Assembly: GCF_903469665.1 (NCBI RefSeq)
Contig: NZ_CAGKLC010000033.1
Location: 1 to 43,936, forward strand
Direction: 5' to 3'
DNA from: Flavobacterium sp. UGB4466
GTDB taxonomy: Bacteria; Bacteroidota; Bacteroidia; Flavobacteriales; Flavobacteriaceae
DNA length: 43,936 nt
Shown: positions 23,753 to 31,429 of the stretch, piece by piece
Position numbering within the stretch: position 1 is the stretch's first letter
How the letters are laid out: every line of letters starts with the position of its first letter
The notes under the pieces: model-generated
Database searches by the model: none
The model's input: the letters and a program-made list of their open reading frames with translations, nothing else
What the model was told of the DNA's origin: nothing
Program-made: the position numbers and the translations under genes

Positions 23753-24370
23753 CTATTCCGTTTGATCTTTTTTCCGCACAAAGTATAAACGTGCAGAAGA
23801 CACAAAAGCGACCGCCCCAACTGTAGCTGTAATTATTTTTCTGGGATAGATCTTCTTAACTATTTTTTTTGAGAGTACATACTTAAAATTATAGAAACGA
23901 TTTCCTTTTTCGGGATAACTTTCTATGAGGTTGCCTTCTTCTATGATCTCGACCTCAGCAGCTGCATTAATTTCGACCACACTTATCATGTGTTTGACCT
24001 CATTAATTCGGCACTTTTCATTGTACTTTTTAAAAGGACGAGGTTGAAAGTCTACCATAATTGCTGCCAGATTTATGGCATCAATATTTGATGGATCAGT
24101 CTCTCCTTTAAAGAAAGTTTCGATCGGTCTGAACTTGTCTTTTTGTTCATTAAACTTATTTTTTCGTGTATGATCAAAATCCAAACACAATAAATTTCTG
24201 AAAACATTTAAGTCGTCCTGAGTCGGGTTATTTTCAAAAATAAGCCAACATAAGTCACGGAGCTTTGCGCGCGAAGGGTTGTACAAATAATCAAAGTATT
24301 CACCTTCTTTTTCGATCTCGTATTTGCTCTTAATCGCTTTTTTATATTCTTCTAATGTCTGGCTATGCAT
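23753..24370 (-). CDS. Cassette-2 single-pass membrane protein, short form
   Basis: A 205-residue protein starting at the ATG at 24370, chosen because the homologue at 12991-13983 begins at the same place; an upstream in-frame start at 24445 would run through the phased repeat. The N-terminal ~115 residues match the other copy (NPSRAKLRDLCWLIF, IDAINLAAIMVDFQPRPFKKYN). A linker follows, then one membrane segment at about 178-195 and a short basic end. It lacks the Cys-containing C-terminal domain of copy 1, so the cytoplasmic domain and its membrane anchor are the conserved core. Family unknown. Confidence 0.72.
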   Translation of the reverse strand: MHSQTLEEYKKAIKSKYEIEKEGEYFDYLYNPSRAKLRDLCWLIFENNPTQDDLNVFRNLLCLDFDHTRKNKFNEQKDKFRPIETFFKGETDPSNIDAINLAAIMVDFQPRPFKKYNEKCRINEVKHMISVVEINAAAEVEIIEEGNLIESYPEKGNRFYNFKYVLSKKIVKKIYPRKIITATVGAVAFVSSARLYFVRKKDQTE

Positions 24371-24381
24371 GGTATTTTTTT

Positions 24382-24434
24382 GGGAATTTTCGGGAATTGT
24401 TGGGAATCTCAGGAAAACGAGGGAATTCTGGGAA
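24382..24434. repeat. Helically phased GGGAAT repeat, cassette 2
   Basis: GGGAA or GGAA starts at 24382, 24392, 24402, 24412, 24421 and 24430, that is every 9-10 nt, directly upstream of the membrane protein start. The units are too short for a CRISPR and too regular to ignore. The equivalent position in cassette 1 has GGA(A)TTT units at 10-11 nt spacing. Confidence 0.55.
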
Positions 24435-24490
24435 TCCCTTACCATTAAAGGCTTTAAAGTGTCTTTTCTTTGCCATAGAAATTAGTTCAA

Positions 24491-24529
24491 GTTTTATCTG
24501 CAGATTAAAACAAAAATATAAAACTAGTT
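24491..24529. promoter_or_regulatory. Conserved divergent regulatory block, cassette 2
   Basis: The CTGCAG-centred inverted repeat GTTTTATCTGCAGATTAAAA (24491-24510, one bulged base) is followed by a minus-strand TATTTTTG -7-like box (24518-24511) and the palindrome AACTAGTT (24522-24529). These are the same elements, order and spacing as 14121-14160. Confidence 0.55.
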
Positions 24530-24539
24530 CAAATTAACA

Positions 24540-24674
24540 GTGTAAAAAAAACCGTAAGACCGATTTTATTCGGGAAGTATAAAAAACGTCTTACAGTTCT
24601 ACACATTGTACTTCCCAAAAACCAAATTGGTATTGCCCTAACCAACCTCCGGACTATTTCCGGTCAGCAATACC
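24540..24674 (+). ncRNA. Structured 5' leader RNA with pseudoknot, cassette 2
   Basis: Predicted pairings: outer stem GTGTA/TACAC (24540-24544 with 24600-24604); inner stem GTAAGAC/GTCTTAC (24554-24560 with 24588-24594), extended by three more pairs beyond a C-A mismatch; and loop GGGAAGT (24572-24578) with ACTTCCC (24610-24616). The second domain pairs GGTATTG (24629-24635) with CAATACC (24668-24674) around CCGGA/TCCGG (24649-24653 with 24659-24663). Both stem sequences differ from cassette 1 while pairing is kept; the pseudoknot strands are identical. Confidence 0.65.
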
Positions 24675-24701
24675 CATGTCTAATTTCTAAATCTAAATAA
24701 A

Positions 24702-24884
24702 ATGAAAAAGCTAATAATTTTTATCGCTTTCACGATACTATTCACTATGTTCTCCTGTACACCAGATGAATACGAAACTCCAACCAAACAGGAAAAAGAA
24801 AAAGCAATCATTCCAGCAAAACCAACTTTTGCTGATGGTCCTGGTGATAAGGGTACAACACCTCCTCCTCCTCCAGCGGAGTAA
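24702..24884 (+). CDS. Micro-lipoprotein with ADGPGD motif and polyproline tail, cassette 2
   Basis: A 60-residue product with lipobox MFSC (Cys19), mature start TPDEYET, a Lys/Glu-rich middle, FADGPGD and five prolines before AE. It is homologous to the product at 14326-14502 in every segment. The spacer differs more than the ends, suggesting that the lipid-proximal DEY block and the ADGPGD-Pro tail carry the function. Confidence 0.75.
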   Translation: MKKLIIFIAFTILFTMFSCTPDEYETPTKQEKEKAIIPAKPTFADGPGDKGTTPPPPPAE

Positions 24885-24920
24885 ATATATATTTTTAGTA
24901 TCTAAATTAATTACTATTTT

Positions 24921-24962
24921 CGGGGAAAGTAAATTTATATGTTACGATCCCCGTTTTTTTAT
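24921..24962 (+). terminator. Attenuator-like hairpin over the kinase start codon, cassette 2
   Basis: CGGGGA (24921-24926) pairs with TCCCCG (24948-24953), the kinase ATG (24939) lies in the loop, and T7 follows. Its counterpart is at 14545-14576 with a different but still paired closing base pair. Confidence 0.6.
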
Positions 24963-26663
24963 TTTATTATCCTTCTTTTTCTTTTTTCCTGTAAAGAAAA
25001 TACTACCAATAATATTAACACAGAAGCTATCCGTAAGGAGGCACTTAATTTACGAAACCAAGGGATTGAAAATCACAATAAACAAAACTTTAATACTGCT
25101 TTTGATCAATTCTATAAATCAAAACAACTTTATGAAACTTTAAAAGAAAGTGGAAAAAAAGATAGTGCCAATATCGGTTATATACTTATTATGATGGCGA
25201 CAATTCAGCAAGTTAATGGAGATTACTACGGTAGTAAGGAAACCGTTACCGAAGCATTATCTTACGTAAAAAAGAATAGTGTTTATACTGCTGAAATAAA
25301 TAATCGATTAGGAATTGCCGACAAAGAACTTTCACTTTATGATGATGCTATTTCTTACTATAAAGAATCAGCAAAAGATATTAAAAGTCCTATTGAAAAA
25401 CTAGATCCTTTAAGCAATATTGCAGCTGTTTACATCCAGCAAAAAAAATATAACAAAGCAATCTCTTTACTAGAATCTATTTTAGGAAAAAATTCATTGA
25501 ATAAAAGGTATCAAGAAATTGGCAATGTTATTCTTATAGATAACCTGGGTTATGCCTATTTTAAGAATGGAGTGGACGAAAAAGGATTTCAACTAATGAA
25601 TGAAGCACTCAGGATCAGAAATGAAGCTAAAGATACCTACGGCAGTATTGAAAGTTATCTGCATCTTGCCGATTACTATGCTAAAAAAGATCTTCAAAAA
25701 TCAGATGAAAATGCTCTTGCAGCTTACAACATTGCTACAAAACTAAACAGTGTAGACGAAAGATTAGAAGCGTTGCAAATTTTAATCTCAAATGATCACA
25801 GCCCCAAGACCAATCAATATGTACAAAGATATTTCAAACTAAACGACAGTATCATTAAGGTTCGCAACAACTTTAAAAATAAGTTTGCTAAAATTAAATA
25901 CGATGCTAAAGTAGAGAAAGATGAAAATGCCAAACTTCGTTTAGAAAAAGCCCAAAATCAATTGTCTCTCCAAAAAGCTAAATATTTACGAATTGTATTT
26001 GCCATTGCTTTTGTTTTTTTAGCCATTCTAATTGTAATTGTAGTACGTTACTACAAAAATAAAAACAAGGCGATTGAATTTAAAACCTCGTACATGACGG
26101 AAGCCCGAATCGCGAAAAAAATCCACGATGAATTGGCAAACGATGTCTATAACGTAATTGCTTTTGCAGAGTCACAGCCTTTATCTAAAGAAAACACCCG
26201 AGAAAACCTACTCCAAAAACTAGATGATATTTACGGACGTGTTAGAGGAATCTCCAGAGAAAATAACAAGATTGAGACCGGTGCAGATTTCACTTACAGC
26301 ATTAAAGAAATGCTTTCGACTTACAAAACCAACGAAAGAAACATTATTGTCACCAATTTAGAAAGCATCAACTGGGAAACGATTAACGATACTAAAAAGA
26401 TCACCATTAGCCGAATCTTACAGGAATTAATGGTGAATATGAGGAAACACAGCAATGCCAGTATTGTTGGAATAAAATTTGAAAATAACGAGAAATCAAT
26501 CGCTATAAACTATACCGACAACGGTAAAGGTTTTGAAAAGGCCTCTATTGCAAAAAATGGTCTGCAAAACATGGAACAACGCATCCAGGCCGTTAAAGGA
26601 ACTATTACTTTTGATACAGCACCCGATAAAGGATTTAAAGCAAAGCTATCTATACCTAAATAA
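24939..26663 (+). CDS. TPR-containing sensor histidine kinase (lipoprotein signal), cassette 2
   Basis: A 574-residue paralogue of 14562-16265. It has lipobox LFSC, TPRs over about 35-305, and a membrane segment near 352-370. The phosphoacceptor His is in AKKIHDELANDV, the N box in QELMVNMRKHSN, and the ATP-lid motifs are DNGKG and GLQNMEQRI. It appears catalytically intact. Unlike copy 1 it is not followed by a response regulator; a terminator and then a convergent gene follow. It may use the regulator at 16273-16941 or a distant one. Confidence 0.88.
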   Translation: MLRSPFFYFIILLFLFSCKENTTNNINTEAIRKEALNLRNQGIENHNKQNFNTAFDQFYKSKQLYETLKESGKKDSANIGYILIMMATIQQVNGDYYGSKETVTEALSYVKKNSVYTAEINNRLGIADKELSLYDDAISYYKESAKDIKSPIEKLDPLSNIAAVYIQQKKYNKAISLLESILGKNSLNKRYQEIGNVILIDNLGYAYFKNGVDEKGFQLMNEALRIRNEAKDTYGSIESYLHLADYYAKKDLQKSDENALAAYNIATKLNSVDERLEALQILISNDHSPKTNQYVQRYFKLNDSIIKVRNNFKNKFAKIKYDAKVEKDENAKLRLEKAQNQLSLQKAKYLRIVFAIAFVFLAILIVIVVRYYKNKNKAIEFKTSYMTEARIAKKIHDELANDVYNVIAFAESQPLSKENTRENLLQKLDDIYGRVRGISRENNKIETGADFTYSIKEMLSTYKTNERNIIVTNLESINWETINDTKKITISRILQELMVNMRKHSNASIVGIKFENNEKSIAINYTDNGKGFEKASIAKNGLQNMEQRIQAVKGTITFDTAPDKGFKAKLSIPK

Positions 26664-26704
26664 ATTCAATATTATAATTTGACTATCTAATAACTTTCCT
26701 ATAC

Positions 26705-26743
26705 AAAAAAAGCCTTTCAAGATTACTCTCAAAAGGCTCTTTC
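26705..26743. terminator. Terminator after cassette-2 kinase
   Basis: AGCCTTT (26711-26717) pairs with AAAGGCT (26732-26738), flanked by an A-run and a short T-run. It can serve both convergent genes. Confidence 0.75.
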
Positions 26744-26811
26744 CCTTCAAAAAACAGGCTAATAAAAAACTAATCCTGTATACTATTTCGTCATTCTAAG
26801 GCAAATAAACC

Positions 26812-27360
26812 TTAGTTTAAATTAGATACAATATCTTTTTCCAAAACTTCAACAGCTTCTTTCCAGTTGTTTACCCTTAAATGGTGCGTCAGATTAACGT
26901 TATGAAACGCGGTAAACATAATTGGTTTTCCCATGCAATGATCTAAGTTTTTCCTGTGATCGTCAATCATATAATCGGTATTGATAATTCGTTTACTGCC
27001 ACATAAAATGATGTTTTCCCATGTGATAAAAGGAAAATGCTCTGCCAGCCAGGCTACTTTCTCAGCCAGTGATACCGGAAACTCAGTCGCAGCTGAAACA
27101 ATAAATATTTCAAAGTTTTCCTGTAATCGGCGTAAACTTTCGACTGCATCGGGTATTACCGGCAGATTTCTGAAAAAATTATCTGCATTCAAAACTTTAC
27201 GCAAAAGTACCCTGTCACTAAAAGCTTCTTCTTCGCTTAATCCCTGAATGCTTTCTTTTGAAAGTGAGGTTCCGCTCTCTTCGTTATAATCTTTTATTAA
27301 TTGTGCTTCAATGTCGGCAAGTACGCCGTCCATATCGATGGCAATAGTTTTCTTTTTCAT
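26812..27360 (-). CDS. 5'(3')-deoxyribonucleotidase-like HAD hydrolase
   Basis: A 182-residue cytoplasmic protein starting at ATG 27360. HAD motif I is IAIDMDGVLAD (nucleophile Asp9, general acid Asp11), the mid-region IFIVSAATEFP corresponds to motif II, and DYMIDDHRKNLD corresponds to motif IV. This layout is typical of the NT5C/5'(3')-deoxyribonucleotidase family, which dephosphorylates (deoxy)ribonucleoside monophosphates. It diverges from a DeoR-type regulator across an 84-nt region full of TTGCAA half-sites, so it may be controlled by that regulator. Confidence 0.88.
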   Translation of the reverse strand: MKKKTIAIDMDGVLADIEAQLIKDYNEESGTSLSKESIQGLSEEEAFSDRVLLRKVLNADNFFRNLPVIPDAVESLRRLQENFEIFIVSAATEFPVSLAEKVAWLAEHFPFITWENIILCGSKRIINTDYMIDDHRKNLDHCMGKPIMFTAFHNVNLTHHLRVNNWKEAVEVLEKDIVSNLN

Positions 27361-27371
27361 TTCGATTAATT

Positions 27372-27440
27372 TTGCAACAAATTTACGCAAATATTGCAAA
27401 GTATTGCAATTTTAACTTATTTTTGCAATATAAATTTGCA
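27372..27440. promoter_or_regulatory. TTGCAA half-site array between the nucleotidase and DeoR genes
   Basis: TTGCA(A) occurs at 27372, 27394, 27404, 27423 and 27436 within 69 nt. Because TTGCAA is self-complementary, pairs of these sites can act as operators. They cover the divergent promoter region and extend almost to the DeoR start, consistent with autoregulation. Confidence 0.6.
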
Positions 27441-27444
27441 CAAC

Positions 27445-28194
27445 ATGAAAAAAGAGGAACGTCAAAAAGTAATTTTAGAATACCTGTCAAAAGAACATCG
27501 ACTTACTTTACAAGAACTTAGCGTCTATTTAAATGTTTCTGAAGACACGATAAGACGGGATGTAAAAGAACTTTCAGATCAGGGATTGTTAAAGGCTGTT
27601 CGCGGAGGTGCGGTTGCCCCGTCTCCGATTCCGCTTCATTTTAGAAACAGAGAGAAACATGACCTTGAAAACAAAAAAATAATAGCCGAAAAAGCAATCT
27701 CTTATTTAAAAGACGGACAGGTTGTTTTTATCGATGGCGGAACCACTTCATTAGCTTTAGTAGCCAGTTTCCCTTATGATTTGAAAATAACGGTTATTAC
27801 CAACAGTTTCCCTGTAGCGGCTCTAATCGAAGATTTACCCAATATCGAATTGATTTTTGCAGGGGGAAGAATGTGCAAAACTTCTTTCGCGACTGCAAGT
27901 ATAGAAACTATAGATTTTTTCCGAAATTTTAGAGCCAACATTTGTATTCTCGGTCTTTGCAGCATTCATCACGAACGTGGTGTTACGGGAGTTTTACACG
28001 ATGATTCTCAAATAAAAAGAAACATGATTCAACACTCTGATTTTGTGATCGCTCTGGGCTCTATCGAAAAAGTAGGCACTGCTGAATCTTATTTCGTTTG
28101 TCCGATTAAAGATATTGACGTACTGGTGACCAATATTGATCCGGAGGATGAAACTTTAAAACCTTATCAAAATGCAGGAGTGACACTTGTTTAA
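27445..28194 (+). CDS. DeoR-family transcriptional regulator
   Basis: A 249-residue protein starting at ATG 27445. The N-terminal DeoR HTH (residues 1-57) shows TLQELSVYLNVSEDTIRRDVKEL and the following GGAV turn. The C-terminal sugar-phosphate-sensor (DeoRC) domain contains FIDGGTTSLALV, TVITNSFPVA and FAGGRMCKTSF. These repressors generally respond to a phosphorylated sugar. It sits opposite the nucleotidase gene, so the shared operator suggests a nucleoside or sugar-phosphate link, which is inference. Confidence 0.92.
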   Translation: MKKEERQKVILEYLSKEHRLTLQELSVYLNVSEDTIRRDVKELSDQGLLKAVRGGAVAPSPIPLHFRNREKHDLENKKIIAEKAISYLKDGQVVFIDGGTTSLALVASFPYDLKITVITNSFPVAALIEDLPNIELIFAGGRMCKTSFATASIETIDFFRNFRANICILGLCSIHHERGVTGVLHDDSQIKRNMIQHSDFVIALGSIEKVGTAESYFVCPIKDIDVLVTNIDPEDETLKPYQNAGVTLV

Positions 28195-28366
28195 AAACTT
28201 TTGGATTTCATTACACACTATAACATCAGAATTATAAACCTAAAAGTGCGTCTTTAATTTCTGTTCCCCACGATAAAATTCGCCTTACTATTTTTCATAA
28301 CTTTACATCTATCAATAAATTAATCCTAAAAATCCATTTACTATTTGAAAATTAAACATCCGTAAA

Positions 28367-29176
28367 ATGCAATTCCAATATTTTTTGCCATCAGAAATCC
28401 TGAAGCCTTATATCAAACATTACTATATTTTTGAATCAGATTCGGATAAGGAGTTTGAAGACACGGTATTTCCGAGTGGCGAAATGGAAATTATTTTCAA
28501 TCTTGGCGATGGCATTTGGGAATCATTGGTTGACCAGACTTTCTACAAAACTCCAAAAATTGAATTTTGGGGGCAGATCACTAAACCTCTTTCCATAAAG
28601 TCACAAGGCAAACATATGATGTTAGGAATTCGGTTTTATACTCATACTGCAGCTTATTTTTTTAAGGATGATATCGGAATATTCAACAATCAGATTTTCG
28701 ATCTAGAAGATATAGTTGGTAATCCGATAAAAAAATTACACGAACAGCTTTTAGAAACTTCTGATATAAAAAAAAGGATCGAACTGATCGAAGCATTCCT
28801 GATACAAAAAATTATAACAAACGATAAAAGAGCGGATAAGATTGAAAAAGTAGCTCACATCTTATCGAGTTTACTCAACGACCCGACGGAAAGTAATATC
28901 AACAGTATTTCGGTAAAATATGGTATAACGCCCCGTTATCTTCATAAACTAGTCTTTCAGCATACGGGACTCGCTCCAAAAGCATTCAATAAAATCAAAC
29001 GTTTCCAACACAGTCTTAAGCTCATTAACACTACCGAATATCCCTTTACTTCTATTGCTTATGATTCCGGCTATTTTGATCAATCCCATTTTATAAGGGA
29101 TTTTAAATCCTTTACGGGAACTACGCCAACTTCCTATTTAGAGAACCAGTTCCCTATCAATCAATTAATTATTTAA
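28367..29176 (+). CDS. AraC-family transcriptional regulator with DUF6597-like N-terminal domain
   Basis: A 269-residue cytoplasmic protein. The N-terminal ~100 residues (YFLPSEILKPYIKHYYIFES, FPSGEMEIIFNLGD, WGQITKP) are of the DUF6597 type, and the C-terminal AraC HTH lies at about 160-255 (SISVKYGITPRYLHKLV, then SIAYDSGYFDQSHFIRDFKSFTG). It precedes the DUF4440-like lipoprotein on the same strand by 148 nt and may control it. Confidence 0.88.
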   Translation: MQFQYFLPSEILKPYIKHYYIFESDSDKEFEDTVFPSGEMEIIFNLGDGIWESLVDQTFYKTPKIEFWGQITKPLSIKSQGKHMMLGIRFYTHTAAYFFKDDIGIFNNQIFDLEDIVGNPIKKLHEQLLETSDIKKRIELIEAFLIQKIITNDKRADKIEKVAHILSSLLNDPTESNINSISVKYGITPRYLHKLVFQHTGLAPKAFNKIKRFQHSLKLINTTEYPFTSIAYDSGYFDQSHFIRDFKSFTGTTPTSYLENQFPINQLII

Positions 29177-29282
29177 AAAGAATACGCTGCATTACAGAAT
29201 TAATTCTTAGTACCTTAGAAACTAAGCCCCTTTATTTAAAATTCAGTTCCGATTTGTACAATTCAGACGTTTTTAACCTGAC

Positions 29283-29290
29283 TATCTTTG
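29283..29290 (+). promoter_or_regulatory. -7 promoter box for the DUF4440-like lipoprotein
   Basis: TATCTTTG matches TAnnTTTG and would start transcription near 29297, about 28 nt before the ATG at 29325. This supports the upstream start despite the long N-region. Confidence 0.5.
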
Positions 29291-29324
29291 ACAAAAATAA
29301 TAGTCAATCAAAAAACTTTATACT

Positions 29325-29882
29325 ATGAATTCTTTTACCACTACATCAGAATTGAATCCAAAATCAACCTTTTTCTTAGTGCGTTTTTACAACCTATTTT
29401 TTAATCGAAATCTCATTGATCCGACATTCAAATTCATTGCAATTGTCTTGTTGCTTTCCGGCTGTACTTCTTCTTCAAAAAATAAAACAGCAGATTTAAG
29501 CGAAGCAAAAAAAGCAATACAGGAAAGCAATGCCATTTATTTTGATTCTTTTAAAAATAATGATCCCTCCCTATTCATAGACCGATATGCTGAAGATGCT
29601 TCTATCTTACTCCCGAACGCACCACAAATTTATGGAAAAGAAGGTGCTGCCAAATTTTTCAGAAAAGCTTATGATGAATATGGTCTAAGAGGCGGAAAGT
29701 TTATTACCACAGCAGTATACGGTGACGGTGTAGAGTATGTCACCGAAGAAGGTTTGTGGCAATCCTTAAACTCCAAAGGTGAATTAATGGATGATGGAAA
29801 ATTTTTGGTTCTCTGGAAGAAAACTTCAAAAGGCTGGAAAATGTTCAGAGATTCTTTTAGCAGTAATCGAGAAGCTAAATAA
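29325..29882 (+). CDS. SnoaL/DUF4440-like lipoprotein
   Basis: A 185-residue protein. A SnoaL-like (NTF2-fold) domain covers about 60-180: KKAIQESNAIYFDSFKNNDP, then FIDRYAEDASILLPNAP and GWKMFRDSFSSN. Such domains bind small molecules or act as isomerase-like enzymes; the ligand is unknown. A lipobox (LLLSGC, Cys47) is preceded by an unusually long N-region of about 33 residues (MNSFTTTSELNPKSTFFLVR onward). No other in-frame ATG is available close to the hydrophobic segment. It is probably envelope-attached if the signal works despite the extension. Confidence 0.75.
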   Translation: MNSFTTTSELNPKSTFFLVRFYNLFFNRNLIDPTFKFIAIVLLLSGCTSSSKNKTADLSEAKKAIQESNAIYFDSFKNNDPSLFIDRYAEDASILLPNAPQIYGKEGAAKFFRKAYDEYGLRGGKFITTAVYGDGVEYVTEEGLWQSLNSKGELMDDGKFLVLWKKTSKGWKMFRDSFSSNREAK

Positions 29883-29920
29883 TTGAAATAATCTCTTTTA
29901 CATTCGTTTCGCCCGCAATT

Positions 29921-29959
29921 AAAAAAGCCTCTCAAGTATAAAATCTTGAAAGGCTTTTG
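29921..29959. terminator. Bidirectional terminator before the efflux operon end
   Basis: AAAAAAGCCT-CTCAAG (29921-29936) pairs with CTTGA-AAGGCTTTT (29945-29958). It lies between the lipoprotein gene and the convergent outer membrane factor gene. Confidence 0.85.
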
Positions 29960-29980
29960 TCTACAAATTAAAAAGCAATA

Positions 29981-31429
29981 TTATTTCCAACCACCGCCTA
30001 AGTCTCTGTAAACATGGACTGCAGCATTCAATTGTTCTTTTTTAGTATCTACCAATTCCAGTTTGGCTTCTAATGCATCTCGTTGTGTCATTAAAACCTC
30101 AAAATAATCTACTCTGGCCGATTTAAACAAATCATTAGAAACATCTATTGAAGTGTTCAAAGCATCTACCTGTTGCGATTTAAGATCATACCCTTTTTGT
30201 AAGTTTTCGATCTTCGAAAGTTGATTAGACACTTCTAAATAAGCATTCAAAATGGTACGATCGTAATTGTACAAAGCCTGAAGCTGTCTGGCATTTGCGC
30301 TGGCGAATTCTGCTTTAATCGCATTTCTGTTGATCAGTGGTGCAGCCAGATCTCCGGCTAATGAATACAGAAGTGACTCCGGAAATGTTAACAGATAAGA
30401 AGGTTTAAACGCCTGTACTCCTATCGCAGCTGAAATGTCTAATGAAGGATAGAATTCTGCACGTGCCACTTTTACATCTAATTTTGAAGCGACTAATTCT
30501 AATTCGGCCTGTTTCACATCAGGACGATTTGCCAGTAATTGAGACGGAATTCCGGAACTCACCGCAGCCGGTAGTAAGCTCAGGAAGTTGTTTGTATTGG
30601 TTCTTTTGATTTCCTGTGGATATCTTCCCAATAAAAAGTTGATTTTATTCTCCGTTTCTTTTATTTGCTGAAGAATTCCAAATTCCAGACTTTTTGAAGT
30701 TAAAACCTCTGCTTCAAACTTCTTCACGCCCAGTTCGGTTGCTCTTGCCGCCTGCTTCTGAATTTTTACAATTTCCAAAGCATTCGTCTGTAATTTGATG
30801 GTTTGTTTTACAATGTCCAATTGGGTATCTAAAGCCAGTAACTCATAATACGAATCGGCTACTTCGGCAATAAGATTCGTAATTACAAAGTTCTTCCCTT
30901 CTACCGTTGCTAAATATCGGTTTAAAGCTGCTTTTTTAGAATTGCGCAGTTTTTTCCAGATGTCAACTTCCCAGTTTGCATAGGCCGAAATAGTAAAATC
31001 TCCCAATGGATCCGGGGTCTTTACGCCTGGTTTGATATCTGTATTGGCATCACCCGCACCCTGACTGGTGTAGCGCCCCACTTTCTCTACTCCCGCTCCG
31101 GCACGAACACCAACAGTAGGCAGTAGAAGTCCTTTTTTTACACGAATGTCATTTCTTGCAATCTCGATTTCCTGCAAAGTAATGTTTAATTCCTGATTGT
31201 TCTTAAGCGCGACATCAATTAGCTCTACCAGATTCTGATCTTTAAAATAATCTTTCCACGCTAATACTGCCGTATTGTTGTTTGCATCCTGACTCTGAGT
31301 TGTTGTACCAAACGACTCTGGAACTGGTGTGCTTGTTGTTGTAGTCTCAGGAGCAGGGGCTTTACACCCTGCAACCATGAGACATGCACTCAATGCAATA
31401 CTATATTGATATGATTTGAATTTATACAT
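29981..31429 (-). CDS. TolC-like outer membrane efflux lipoprotein (OprM/NodT type)
   Basis: A 482-residue protein starting at ATG 31429. An in-frame TTG four codons upstream overlaps the pump gene and is less likely. The lipobox is MVAGC. The helical OEP repeats are visible (DLVELIDVALKNNQELNITL; SGIPSQLLANRPDVKQAELE), as in NodT-type factors. It forms the outer membrane channel of the tripartite RND pump encoded immediately upstream; only 2 nt separate it from the pump stop codon. Confidence 0.92.
   Translation of the reverse strand: MYKFKSYQYSIALSACLMVAGCKAPAPETTTTSTPVPESFGTTTQSQDANNNTAVLAWKDYFKDQNLVELIDVALKNNQELNITLQEIEIARNDIRVKKGLLLPTVGVRAGAGVEKVGRYTSQGAGDANTDIKPGVKTPDPLGDFTISAYANWEVDIWKKLRNSKKAALNRYLATVEGKNFVITNLIAEVADSYYELLALDTQLDIVKQTIKLQTNALEIVKIQKQAARATELGVKKFEAEVLTSKSLEFGILQQIKETENKINFLLGRYPQEIKRTNTNNFLSLLPAAVSSGIPSQLLANRPDVKQAELELVASKLDVKVARAEFYPSLDISAAIGVQAFKPSYLLTFPESLLYSLAGDLAAPLINRNAIKAEFASANARQLQALYNYDRTILNAYLEVSNQLSKIENLQKGYDLKSQQVDALNTSIDVSNDLFKSARVDYFEVLMTQRDALEAKLELVDTKKEQLNAAVHVYRDLGGGWK

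Noticed and set aside
23581..23826. 81-codon plus-strand frame between GH1 and cassette 2
   Set aside because: It runs through a probable terminator and antisense into the end of the cassette-2 membrane gene, begins inside a hairpin, and its product is low-complexity Phe/Leu-rich with no recognisable family.
24382..24434. Phased repeat as a CRISPR array
   Set aside because: Units are 9-10 nt without spacers, far below CRISPR repeat length, and no cas genes are present.
24355..24537. 60-codon plus-strand frame through the phased repeat and conserved operator block
   Set aside because: Its composition follows the GGGAAT repeat, it has no counterpart in cassette 1, and it overlaps the non-coding elements.
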